Source of the DNA: Bactrocera neohumeralis
Lineage: Eukaryota; Arthropoda; Insecta; Diptera; Tephritidae
Direction: 5' to 3'
NCBI RefSeq assembly: GCF_024586455.1
Contig: NC_065922.1
Span: 76,491,106-76,555,105 of the forward strand
DNA: 64,000 nt
Shown here: one piece after another, positions 23,550 to 34,640 of the stretch
Layout: every line of letters starts with the position of its first letter
Numbering within the stretch: the stretch's first letter is position 1
The notes under the pieces: model-generated
Database searches by the model: none
Seen by the model: only the letters and a program-made list of their open reading frames with translations
What the model was told of the DNA's origin: nothing
Position numbers and translations under genes: made by a program

Positions 23550-26500
23550 ACCAGAACAAAAGCGGCCATTACTACTCTAAAGCAAAGTTTTCCATTGTCT
23601 ACGATTGCATCACATTCACCTATGTTTCCTATGCTATCCGCGTCACCGAGAGTCTGTGTTACCTCCTCCAAGCCACGTTCGTGTAAACGCTTTATTTTAC
23701 CACATTGTTCCTTCAGTTTTTTTTTTTGTCATTGCTTGTTGCACATTTGCCGCACATATAACCACGCCTGCATCTAACATTTCAACTTTTCTTGCACAGC
23801 GGCAACACGTCAAGCCGGTTTCTGTGGGCTGCCACAGCTTCTAATGCACTCCAGCTCGTGTTTAAATTGTCAGCGCTGTTTTTTTAATGCCACAAGCAGC
23901 CTACATACGGGCCAATAAACGAGTATGTGATTGCTAAGTAGCAGCAGCCTGTTTGCGGTCTGCCATAAGCGCTGAAAATGCGCTGAGCAGTAAGCTGTAA
24001 ATGTGCGCTTGTCGCCACCAGCTTCTGGTAAACGCGCCATATTTTTTCTATTTTTTTTTTTGACGCGAAGCTGTAAAACTTGAAATTCCATGGCACACCT
24101 CAAACGTATGCCAATTAGCTGTTGATTTGTGCGGTGCTCCCATTGCGATCTGCAAATCCACTCTTTCTACAGCCTGCGCCTGGTCGTTGGCATTTCCACT
24201 GCTGCTGCAGCTACTGCTGCTTTCATTTCGATATTATAATCACATAAATATTGCGCTCACACTCCTCAAACTTCATACGGCAGCCACAAATTAAACGTCT
24301 CACATTTTTCCCCTAAAAAACGGTCGCTTTAAAGTCGAAATTACGGCTGCTACCACAAATTTGCGCATATCGTTGCGTATTACCGCAATTATGGACCAAT
24401 TAAAGCGGCAACGCGCGCCGCGCACAGCTGCGCTATTAATCTTTGCAACGCTCCGCTGTCATTCATTACTGCCGTCGAGGTCAATAGCATCTCACGCGCA
24501 ACTTTCTAGCGCCAACAGGCTGGCTACATTCCGGATGGCCCCCCGCACCGCCTGTACGCGTCTCACTTTGCTCACTTGTGCGTTCATGCGATTTTCATTC
24601 AGCCTTTAAGTGAGCGTACGGCCCAGTCGGTCAGTCGGCTCGGCCGGTTTTGTCGATACGCATATAAAAATTATGACAAATTGCAAGAAGATTGCGCTGG
24701 GCTTGCAGTGGCTGCGCGCCACATCGCCGTCCAACAGGTAGAACATCCGCTGTAGATTAACTTAGATTTAGTTTGCGCGCAATTCTGAAAGGAAATTGTA
24801 ATTAAGTAATTAATGTGAGGGGAGTCGAAAGAGCTGGCGAGCTGGCGTGGGAAGTTCATGTGTTTACGTGTCGGTCGACAACGCGGCCTTACACTTGCCC
24901 AGTGAATCAGCGAATGATTGGCGATCTTGCGCTTAACAGCTTTGCTTTTATGCCGCTTTTCGCGCTGGTTCTCTTCCTTTTGGGTGCGCCACCGCGTACT
25001 CGTATACCTAGATCTGCGGCGGCTAATGGAGCTGTCAGAGAGTACCAGCAAGAAGACGGTTTGGGGTTAATGGAGAATAATAAAGTGTAAATAATGAAGT
25101 AGGGTAATGACTGTGGGTCGTCGCTTCGGATAAACCTGTTGCGACGTGTTAAGAATTTAGAGGAAGTAACGGATTAAGAACGTGCTGAAAAGTTTTACTG
25201 ATTTTAGTGCAAAAAATGCTGCCTATAAAGTTGAGGTAGTAATTACAAACTCTTCTAGTCTCTCTCATAAAGTGTATGGCGGATGCATTAACTTAAGAGT
25301 AGTTGCTTTTGGATTGAGGCTCGCCTGATGTTGTTTTATTAGGAAAAGCAATAATCATAGATTCCGCTAGGCTACTATTTTTGCTTAGAAATTTAGTATA
25401 CCGTCTTGGCTGTAATTTATCAAAACTTGTATGAAATTTGGAAGAAAGTCGGCTTGCCTTAGTACACCAACTTCCGATATATTTTTGAAACCCTCTGCTG
25501 ATGATTTATTCAAAACGCTGAGAGTGTTTGAGCTCTAAGAACTCTGTAATTTGAGTTTCGATCAGACACGGATACAATCGGAGGTTGGTTCCCAAGAAAA
25601 TCAACCTTACGAAATCCGGATAAACACTGTATACCCGGTTAGAGACTGCAGCTTCTCTGATATCCATAAACCCGTAATATAAACAATCCACCGTCAGACG
25701 ACGGCGTTGTAAAAACTGTGATTTTAGGCATCTCGAACAGAGGTCGCTGAATAATTTACTTCTCAATTGCCTATTCAATCCGAAGACGCACTTGTTGGCA
25801 AGAGTTATGCCCTTTTCTTTGTTTAACCTAAATTGTGCAGCTTCTTATTCCGAGCTTATTCTTTTTCAGGGTTTCTTCATCAGTCCGTCATTGCCTAAAA
25901 CCTCTAATCTAGTCCCCGCATCTGTCTATTCAAACACATTGACCTCCATGCCACAATCTCTAACATCACTTCATCCACAATCTAAAGTTACTGCATCCAT
26001 TTAAAGTATTTAAGATCCCACGAGTGCTCTTTACCCAAATACTAAGCATCTTAAAGCGATTTATTGCCACACGCGCGCCGAAAAAAGTGGTCAATAAATT
26101 TTCAAGTTCAAAAGCACACACAATGCCCAAAGTGTTATGGCACCTTGTACAAACATTTACAACACTAATTACAACAACAACCACAAAAACCAGTAACAGC
26201 TGCGCACAATTACGCACTTGAGCAGCGCCAAGCACACAGAAGCCATCGAGGTGAGGTAAAAAACGCCAGCGACGTAAACAAACAAAAACAAAAGCAAAAA
26301 TTGCCTTGCAACAGCTGACGCGGCGAGCGACCACAAAGTCAAAGTCGCCATAAAGCGCACTTGAGCAGCGCCTAAGTCAAGGTTAGACACGGTTCAATTA
26401 CCTCTTCAGCAGTCAGAAGCAAACGCTGCTGATGATTACGGATAAACGCATGATGTTGGATAAGCTGATGATGTTAGGTTTGCCTGAGCTGAGGTCGATG

Positions 26501-27250
26501 ATGAGGTATACGCTGCTGTTTATGATGATTAACTCATGAGGTTAACGAGTAACGCTGTTCGCAGCGCCGCTTGAACGCGCCTCCGCCAGCGCGCTAGCCA
26601 GCCATGCGTAGACGCTTCATTTGTTTATATTTTTATTTGCATTAATTACACTAAACGCTACGCGGCAACATAGAAAAATTGTTTTGTGCGCGACGCCACG
26701 CAAGCGCTCCTCTAGTTTGGCGACGGCACCTGCTGTTAGTGCTAAATTACAAAAAAAAAAATATGAAAAAAATGCGCGCTACCGCTTGGCAACAAGTGCG
26801 CGTGTGTCTGTGTCCGCGAGACGTGCTTTGACGCGCGCTGGCGTTTGCTCGCATTACAGCAAGCCGCGCCATAACTGACAATATATTTGGGCAGCTCGCA
26901 GCGGCCGCGCCATAATACGCGCAATGTTGGAACTTGATATGCAAAGTGTCAAACGCGTCGAGCGCGCGACACAGTCAACTTTTTGGGTTGCCAAGCAACG
27001 CGCCAGAAGTTCGGCAGAATTTTTTCTAATGCTCATCTAAAATAATAAAATTGTAATGAGAAAAGTAATCGAGGGCAGCAGCAATCCCTTTTTACGACTC
27101 AAGATGAGAGCGTCGCCTTTTTATGTTGTGCAAATATCTAAGTTTATTGTTTCTTTTCTAATAAATTTTAAGTGTTTTAGACGCTGGCATTTTCTGATTT
27201 TTTGTTTACTTTATTACTCATTAGTATTTATATATGAAGTTTGTCATACT
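23550..27250. other. Unique non-coding DNA
   Basis: A long stretch without recognised repeats. GC-richer islands with CG words lie at about 24380-24560, 24930-25040 and 26560-27000. Frames of 120-126 codons (24671-25051 minus, 25966-26334 minus) have no motif, no conserved start context and no splice sites. A GATGATG-rich patch lies at about 26430-26540. I see no supportable gene. Confidence 0.5.
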
Positions 27251-27254
27251 CAGA

Positions 27255-27475
27255 AGTAAACGTCGGAGACCATATGAAGTCTGATCCGAAGATCGATCCC
27301 AATCAAGTTCTTCTTTGAAAAACTTTTTTCATTGAAAAGGTAACGTCGCGAAATTTGGCATAGATTATTATTCAATGAACCGCTGTAATATCAGAAGAAA
27401 CTCTTTAGATCGGATCACATGTCATACAAACTAATCGATCCCAATCAAGTTCTTGTATAAAAAACTTTTTTTTTT
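27255..27475. repeat. Interspersed 'gctgccatac' repeat, copy 3 (diverged)
   Basis: Two diverged units are visible by the phrase 'cgatcccaatcaagttctt' near 27292 and 27435, about 143 bp apart, each followed by an 'aaaaactttttt' box. The first is followed by 'cgaaatttggcatagatta'. The 'gtcatacaaactaatcgatc' segment corresponds to 'gccatacaaactgaacgatc' of the better copies. Confidence 0.65.
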
Positions 27476-27591
27476 GTTCTTAAGAATCTAATTACTTAAG
27501 CATTTAAGCGTTCAAATATATTATTATCTAAGTGTATTAGTCCTTTACGCATAAAATTGCCAGTTCACGCTTAAATATGAGAGCACGACTA

Positions 27592-27887
27592 CATATCGTC
27601 ACCTAAAATGTAAAACAAGGTATCGTCAAAAACATAAAAATTGAGTTTTTTATTGCTTACGATTCACTACATCACATTACATATATGTAGCAGAAAATTT
27701 CCAGCTTTTGCTGTGGGATATAACCAATATATAACCGATTTATAACTAATTTATATCCAATTTATAACCAAAATTCAAAATTCAAATTTTGTTTCAATAT
27801 GAGTTGCTGCTATTATATCGGTTTTCCTTCGCCTGTAAACTTATGAAAAGTGTTGTTATATTATTTTGCATTTTAGGTGACGATATG
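27592..27887. mobile_element. MITE, 296 bp, TA target duplication
   Basis: The left end 'catatcgtcacctaaaatg' (27592-27610) is the exact complement of the right end (27869-27887). With the next bases the terminal inverted repeat reaches about 27 bp with two mismatches. TA dinucleotides flank it at 27590-27591 and 27888-27889, as expected for Tc1/mariner-type target duplications. There is no coding capacity. Inside are five tandem 11-bp units of the type tataaccaatt at 27719-27773 and a subterminal 'tatcgtca' echo at 27621-27628. The terminal sequence differs from the mariner copies in this window, so its mobilising transposase is unknown. Confidence 0.85.
27719..27773. repeat. Five 11-bp tandem units inside the MITE
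   Basis: Units of the form TATAACCAATT run head to tail at 27719, 27730, 27741, 27752 and 27763, with one or two changes each. Subterminal or internal short tandem repeats are common in MITEs. Confidence 0.85.
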
Positions 27888-28100
27888 TACCTAAGCACAT
27901 ACTTGTACATACATAAGTACCGCATAAGTACATATATGCAACATAAGTTCGTAAGTACTTTATAAGCAACAAGTGTGACGTTACCTTGTCTTGTAGGCCT
28001 TTAGGTAACTAAGTATGCAGCTAAGTGCACAAGCATGCAAGTACGTACGTAAGTGCGCACGAAAGTATGTAAGCACTCAAGCTTGTGCTTTGGCAAGTTT
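27888..28100. repeat. Degenerate GTAC/TAAGTAC low-complexity tract
   Basis: Words such as taagtac, taagtgc, gtacgtac and tgtaagca recur throughout this 200-bp segment beside the MITE. It is a decayed short-period repeat. Its many GTAAGT-like words are not supported as splice donors. Confidence 0.55.
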
Positions 28101-28660
28101 ACAGCATTAGCCAATGTTATTAACTGTTTTGCGACGCTTTGTCCGGCTAATTTCATAAATCACAAACCACTTTCGGCTTAATCAGGCTGCGCCGTCGTCA
28201 CTAATGCATAAATGAAAGTGGTTTAATGTGGCAATTGCCGCCGTTTGTGGCAGCTGTTGCTGTGGCGCGCTGCCTGCCAATAGAAAACGAGTTTGTTTTT
28301 ACTTTTTCGTGCAGCCGTTTTTCGCTGGTTTCTATTTAATTTTATTTTTCTTTTTAATTTTATTTTTTATTTTTTGTTTTTGTTATTTTGGCAGCTGTCA
28401 TTTATGCGCCTGCCGTGGCAACTTTCGCTATCATTGCTTTTGCATTATCTTGTTTGTCTACCTTTGTTTGGATTTTGTGCTTTTCCACTCTGGATTTGTT
28501 ATTATCTGTCACGAAACTCATTCATACGTGGAAAGTTCATAAACATTTTATTACGGTTTAACGCACTCGCTCGGTTTCTTCAAACTGGTTTAATTTCAAA
28601 TTGATTAAGACAAGACATTTCAAGTAGTTTTATGTTGATAAGACACATAAAAGTAATATC
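28100..28660. other. Unique non-coding DNA
   Basis: T-rich on the + strand at 28290-28390, which gives chance hydrophobic open frames. Nothing was recognised. Confidence 0.4.
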
Positions 28661-28681
28661 TTCTTTTTTTCTATATTGCAG

Positions 28682-28719
28682 ATTCTGCGGAAGAACATCA
28701 ACTTCTGTCTTTTTAAAGG
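28682..28719 (+). other. Candidate 38-nt microexon
   Basis: The segment is preceded by a strong acceptor (pyrimidine-rich 'ttctttttttctatattgcag' around 28661-28681) and followed by a consensus donor GG|GTAAGTG starting at 28720. Two of the three phases are open. One reads ILRKNINFCLFK plus two bases, the other FCGRTSTSVFLK. Microexons flanked by long introns are well known in insect homeotic and neuronal genes. It lies 14.1 kb downstream of the recursive splice site on the same strand. I do not recognise the peptide. It could also be an untranslated exon or a chance pairing of splice motifs. Confidence 0.35.
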
Positions 28720-30250
28720 GTAAGTGTCGATCTACTTTGTTTTTAGTTAGTCTACCAGCATAAAATCTTAAATCACGTTATCTCTTCAAAGTCTTAACGC
28801 GGGAAAATTTTCATGAGATATGGACTTAACAAATAAAATACTTAGACAGAAAATATAAGATAACCTCAAAGTGTCAAGCTATCTAGGGTACTAGGTTTAT
28901 TTCAAGGCCATAACTAAATGATGATGATGTAATATATGCACTTCTCACAAAACAAATAGATGTTGCATAATCTGACAAAATATTTCAAAATACGAGCTTC
29001 TAATCTCACAAAAGATTTCCAAATATGAGCTTCTTCTATATAGTTCTTTGGTTTAAATCTTTCTCTACAAAAATAGTTAGAATTCTTCTGAATATAGCGC
29101 AATATCCGCCGATAGTCAAATGAGCCATATTGAGTACATTTTTATTATGAAGTTCGAAGGATCGAATCAATGAGTTTCTCAGTTTGGGAGAACACGTTTT
29201 ATAATTTACTGAGCAATTGTTAGCTTTTTTGATAAGAAACTCGAAAGACCTCTGAACTTATGTTCTTTGTTTTCTAGCCAGTCTAGCCAGTTCTTGATGT
29301 TACCCGACCACTATTTGGTGAATGAAGTATTAAACACTCCGGTTTTCTCCTTCGGTTTTATGAGTGCAACAGACTAAGAAAGTGGTCTCAACAAGAGGTT
29401 TTGTCGCTCTAAAACCCTCAAAACTTTAGATTTATTGTTCAGATTTTTAGTTATATGAGACTATCGCTTCCTTAAGTTTCTTCTCAGAAATCTCTTTTCA
29501 CTAATACGAACCTTAAGAAGAGCTAGATTTGCACATACACACTCATGTTGACTATACGACCACAATCTTAACCATTTTCGCACAAAAAAGACTCCTCATT
29601 TTATAGTTTTAGATGTTATTCCAAGAGCTTCGAGTTCAACAATGTCATTTTCATTTTGTCCTTTGGTTTTATGGGCGCAAAAGACTATGAAGGAGGTTTC
29701 AACACTTCGTTGCTCCAGAACACTCAAAATATTAGCACTTCTTACTAAGAATATTAGTCAATTAAGACTCCATCTCTCTTAAGTTTCTTCACAAGTAAGA
29801 ACCGAACGAAGTTTTAACGTTATCCTTACACGCTCATTTTGTGGTCTCAACATTGTTAAGTACTTTGGCACCGAAAATACTTATTATTTTCTGGATTTGA
29901 ATGGTATTCGTTTTTCGACCTACCACATACCGATTTTGTCCTTCGGTATTATGAGTTTTACTGCTAACTCGTCGAAGAGAAACACTAAAACTCATACATC
30001 TCTATATCCAAAGATATGAGAATGCATCCATCACTGCAGAAAAGACACGAAAACTGTCTGAAGAACCTTCCAACTCGTCGAAAATTTTCTGAATTCTACA
30101 CTAGACATTCTGAGAATGAAATACATACCAACTTAACCCTAAAGCCTAGCCAGAGCGTGTAAAACCATCCAATCCTGCGTAAAACCATTACTTTGCCAAC
30201 AAGCCCCACAGATTAGGCTTGAGTAAATTACAGTTTGATTTTGTTTAATT
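28720..30250. repeat. Unique DNA with a degenerate ~300-bp tandem duplication
   Basis: The phrase 'cttcggttttatgagtgcaa' near 29348 recurs as 'cctttggttttatgggcgca' near 29660 and 'ccttcggtattatgag' near 29940, a spacing of about 280-310 bp. The following text ('aagactatgaaggaggtttcaac', 'cctcaaaactttag', 'cttaagtttcttc') also corresponds between the first two copies. The remainder is unassigned. Confidence 0.5.
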
Positions 30251-30955
30251 CATGCACAAGTTTCTGGCATTCCAAAAATTCAAAAACTTTGCATTCGCAC
30301 ACAACCACACACATTCCCGTTATGCTTTATGCAATTAAATCTGCATCAAGCAAAGTTATTGCCTCACTTTAGTTGTGTGCTGCAAGTTTTTGTGCGCAAC
30401 TCTTGCGCTTTTTTTGTGGGCGTCATTTATCTTCAACTGTTCTTCAGACTTTTGCTTTTGACATACATTTACAGTTATGCATTAGCACGAAACTTATGCC
30501 TTTCTTGCTGGCTTGCTGGTGTCTCATCACTCTTGCATTTTTGTGTCGGAAACAATGTTGCATTTATGCACATGTTTTGCACTTGCTGCTGTTGTTGTCG
30601 TGCAAATTTGTTGAAATGCCAACAAGTAAAAGTTCTGTGTAAAATTATTTTATGATTCGTTGTTTGACTTGGTAAACATGTTGGTGCATGAGTCAGGGTG
30701 CCGAAGTGCGAGTGCCAACGAGTGCGAAATATACTCGCAGACAGCGGGTGGTGGCATATATGTATATAGAATAGAAATTAGCTGTTGAAAAGAGCAATCA
30801 AATACTTGTATAATATCTTTAAGAAAGAAATGATACTGATACGAAGAAAATTAGTTCTGAAACTCTGCTGGTAACGTTGCAGGCTTGCATTTTGAAAACA
30901 TTGGCCACTAGCATCACTGGCACTGCCATTTCGTTGTTTTTCCGCGCTCTTTCTG
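30250..30955. other. Unique non-coding DNA
   Basis: Nothing recognised. The + strand is T/C-rich at 30330-30640, which yields long chance frames with cysteine- and leucine-rich translations. Confidence 0.4.
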
Positions 30956-30957
30956 AG

Positions 30958-31197
30958 TCCCACTACATAATACCTGCAATTAGTTGCGCTCCACACACTT
31001 TCTTGTATATAAAAATATTTTTAAAAGCCTGTCGAGAATTCCATACTAATTTTTTGAAATGAAAAAAATATTTTACACTATTTTTTACCATATAATGGCT
31101 GCAATTAGATGCGATTGTGACACTTTCTGCTATATAAACATAATTTTTTAAACCAGTCGAGAATTTCAGTCGCATTTTTTGAGATGGAAGAAATACA
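30958..31197. repeat. Two-copy diverged tandem duplication, period about 125 bp
   Basis: The 'ctgcaattag' anchor occurs at 30974 and 31099. Each copy then runs through a 'cactttct' word, 'tatataaa', a run of T, and 'gtcgagaatt', then 'ttttttga' and 'atg.aa.aaata'. Divergence is high, so the duplication is old. Confidence 0.65.
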
Positions 31198-31199
31198 TA

Positions 31200-32480
31200 T
31201 GTAGCGCCTTTTTCAATACGCCTAGTCTCTCTACTCTAGTCTCTATCCTTTAACGTTCCAGTTTAGGCCCGTATATCAAACTGCCGCGCTCATAATTTAT
31301 TTCAATACACACTAACGGTATTTCGAAACTTCTTCACCGCCACTAAATCAAAAATAAAAACGCGCTACTACAAAACAACAGAAATAACAAAAGCATGAAA
31401 TAAAAAGCTTGCTGCTCGTGTCAATAAAGTTTGAGCGTGTTATCTACAACGTATAGGCGCAGCAACTTCTGCACTCAGCCGCATGCAACACAAATACAAA
31501 ATACTGTATAACATCCCACAAATAATAATTTTCAACAGCGTGCATGTATTGGCTGGAGAGCTGCGCGCCAAACACGTATGCAGCTAAAGTTGTCCAGCCG
31601 CCAACCGCACCGAAACCTCGCTCAGCATGTTCTAGCGGCGAGGACGACACACTTTGTTTAGTGGCTCTGCTTCCTCGCTGTGTTGCTCGAGCTGGTCAGT
31701 AGCTTATTCGCAGTTCACCTATTTTTTTTCTTTATATTTTTTTCCCTTTATTTTTATTTACTCCATTTATTTTCGCTTTTTACTCGCTTTCAGTTATTTG
31801 TGTCTTTGTTCGCCAGTCAATCCTCTCGGTATATCCTCTCTGTATGCCTGCTTTTGCCTCACCCGCTTTACCGTTGACGTCCAGCTTCTAAGCGCCTGTC
31901 GATTGCTAGTTTACCATTGCAACAATGCCTGCCTTTTTATCTGCTTGCAGCAGCGGTAAACTGTGCCACATTCTAGTTGCTGCAGTGCTCTTCCTTTGCT
32001 TCTTTGCTTACCGAAAGTGGGTTGCTTTCCCAGCTTTGCTCCATTTTTGTTGTTTGCTTTACTCTTTGCATTTTTTTTGCATTTTTTGTACAATTTTCTA
32101 TTTATTTTATTTTCGACTTCACGGAAGTTGCTATTCGACTCTATTGAAAACTTTATACCATTATCCTATTCACATCCTGTCGCTCGTTGGTCTGCATGCA
32201 GTTGGAAAAGAGCGTCGTGCAAAGCCACCATTGCAATCGCGTTCGCTTGTGGATACGAGTGTGCTTAGTGGAAAGTGCGAGTTTATTTAAATGCACAGCA
32301 AGCCGTGGCAAGCGGCAATTGGCGAGGAAACGGCGGAAATGGCGGTAATGCTAGAAAGTTAAGGCCTTGCGAATTCGAACTGCACTGAAAGCGAAGGTTA
32401 TTAGATTTAAAGAAAATGCAAAAAACAGTTCGAAATAAAGTTTAAAAGTTGCCAAAAAGTGGCGTGTTATAATTGAGTGT
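31200..32480. other. Unique non-coding DNA
   Basis: Nothing recognised. Strongly pyrimidine-rich on the + strand at 31680-32200, explaining overlapping open frames of 101-121 codons that lack protein motifs. Confidence 0.45.
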
Positions 32481-32522
32481 CCATTTGGGCAACTTGCGCT
32501 CCAATGTGGCAATTATTTGGTC

Positions 32523-33105
32523 TTGAACGTTGCAAAAAGAAGTCCTTTTGTGATTGGTGATGAAAATCGGAAGCATTACGACAACACAAAAACGTGCGTA
32601 TCGAAAGCTAGCCAGTCAGGCCCAGCAACGAACGCGATCTGTATTTGTTAGGACCAAAGCGGGTGCTGTGTTGTGAGTTTCTAAAGCCAAGAGAGCTTCT
32701 AAAACCGTGTGAAACCACTATTAGAGAACCCTGTCGACAAGAGCTCATCAAATTGAAACGAGCGATTGTCGGAAAAGACCCAGAATTTGTAACAAGACGC
32801 AGCAAAGCTCCGTCTCGTGTTGTAAGACTGGATAAAAACTATTTGTAAAACAGCGGCTTGCAAATTTGACTCACCCGCCTTATAGCACAGAGTTTAATCT
32901 TTCTGCCTACCATTTGTTCCGCTCGATGCAGAAGGCCCGCACTGGAATACGGTTCACATCAAGGCAGGATATCAAAAATTTACTTGATTTATTCTTGGCT
33001 ACCAATCCGGCACAATTCATTTGGGCTGAAATCCATAAACTGTCGGAAAATCCTATACCTTCTGTCCTTTATATTTTGAACAAAAAAACCGCACGTATCT
33101 AGTTA
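32523..33105 (+). pseudogene. Mariner transposase pseudogene (second lineage)
   Basis: Translating the + strand across frames gives, in order, pieces of a mariner DD34D transposase: 'LERCKKKSF', 'IGDENRKHYDN' (the first catalytic region), 'GPKRVLCCEF', 'ELLKPCETT', 'CRQELIKLKRAIVGKDPEF', 'LDKNYL', 'THPPYSTEFNLSAYHLFRSM' and 'NPAQFIWAEIHKL'. The third catalytic aspartate is replaced: the usual SDYHLF reads SAYHLF. The DNARPH segment is missing. Stops and frameshifts break the frame, and no terminal inverted repeats are visible. The peptide differs from the element at 22545, so this is a separate lineage. Confidence 0.85.
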
Positions 33106-34390
33106 TAGATCAATACTTTCGGTAACTGTCGGGAATAAAACATAGAGAATGTATATGAAAGATTGCATTTATAGCAAAAGTTGCTTTGCAGCGCCATCTG
33201 GCAGTTGTTGGCACTTCAACGCCTTCCGTTGACCCAGAAATCGCCGTAACTGGCCTCCGCAATCCTAGCACCGCCGTCGTGTGAAAATCAATTTATTGCG
33301 CCGCAAACTTGTATGCCAAATTCGTTGTCCAAGAAAGTCCAGAGATGTCGCACAATTTAAACACACTTGAAAGAATCTTCTGATTTTCCTTTAATACTTT
33401 TTTACAACACCGAATTTGTTGTTGCAAATTCAAGCAGTTTGTGCGAGTTGGCGAAAACTTTGTCGGCCAGCAATCGAGTCAAGCAGCTGTATTATACACG
33501 TCGCAAGTGCCACAGTCAAAGTACTCGAAGGCAACAAACACCACTTGAAACGTAAAAACGCAGTGTTGTACTCGAGCAAGTGGCCAACATGCAGCTGTGT
33601 ATTTGTTGGGCCAACCGACGAATTATAAAGTATTTAAAATGGCATTTGAAATTGCCAACTTTTTGGACCGAAGACCGTAGCCGCCCACGCCACCCGCCGA
33701 AACGAGGCACACTCAGCACGCCGGCATGCGGCCTCATCAGTCGTGCAACCGCAAATTCATGGGCGCTGCCTGCTTCACCCACGCAACGGCAATCCATAGA
33801 AAACAACAACAACGCCTACAAATCCAAAGCGCACAACTTGCAAAAGTTTTTATGCTGTTGTTGACTCGCAAATAATTGTTGCATGGCATTTGTGGCAACA
33901 TTAAAGGCACTCAACACAAAGTAAAGTGTCCGTACGACGGCGCTGCTTGGACTCTGTGCGGGGTTACGTCGAGAAATAGATATGCTGCAGCCGCAGCTGG
34001 AAGTTCAGTTGCCACAAATGGCAATGGTGCAACTTTTCGACCAGCACGCAGCACGCTTGACCGCATGCAAAGTGTCTCGTCGGTACGCCAACGCACTAGC
34101 TTTGGTTAGGAGAAGCCAATCTTTTGGAAGTTACGCAAAATTTAAGAGCTTGAGCCGTAAAGGAAAGCTGTGGAAGCGTCAATAACAGCATTTTAAGGAG
34201 ACAGACTACAAAAAACTATGCAGACGAAAGTATTAAAGGACTTGCGAAAGGCTCTGAAATGCTTTCAATGCTGTTTTTTAAATTTATGGAACTGGAACTA
34301 TATTCCTGAGCCAGCTTTTCAATCTTCGTCGAGTCCGAACTCTTAGACTCTTACATCTGGCGATAAAAAGTTCACACTTAATCAAATCCG
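33105..34390. other. Unique non-coding DNA
   Basis: Nothing recognised. Mixed GC content with CG-rich patches near 33670-33740 and 33930-34080. Overlapping frames on both strands, none with a motif. Confidence 0.4.
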
Positions 34391-34394
34391 ATTA

Positions 34395-34640
34395 GGATGG
34401 GAATGGGCAGGTATTCCACTGTCCTCGTACACTCGGGCGCTGGATCTATGGACCTCGCGTGAGCTCAGAAAGCGTTGGTCAGCAACCAGCACTTGCGATG
34501 TTGTGTAAGCCTTCGGGCCCGTAGGGAACGTAGGAAGTCCATGAAACTACCCCTTCCACAACGGACAAGCGTCTCAAGTAGTACAAGCGGAATTATTCGT
34601 GGTCTCATGAATATCAGCCTTTTTACCTAACCTAAATCTG
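34395..34640 (+). pseudogene. Non-LTR retrotransposon remnant, region after RNase H
   Basis: One frame reads GIPLSSYTRALDLWTSREL followed by RKRWSATSTCDVV and a stop at 34507-34509. A shifted frame continues with 'AFGPVGNVGSP'. The order of a G-I-P-L block, a tryptophan, R-W and then T-C is typical of the C-terminal part of jockey- or I-like ORF2 proteins, between RNase H and the terminal zinc-binding cysteines. Only a short decayed piece remains, ending near 'acctaacctaa'. The assignment rests on a remembered family pattern and is moderate. Confidence 0.5.

Noticed and set aside
24655..24700. TATA-like catataaaaatt in a GC-rich setting
   Set aside because: No initiator 25-35 bases away on either strand and no supported transcript.
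25225..25245. let-7-like word tgaggtagta
   Set aside because: Only ten bases match, the rest of the mature sequence is absent, and no complementary arm is nearby.
27885..28090. Several GTAAGT-like donors
   Set aside because: They are part of a degenerate TAAGTAC/GTAC low-complexity tract, and none is paired with a pyrimidine-rich acceptor.
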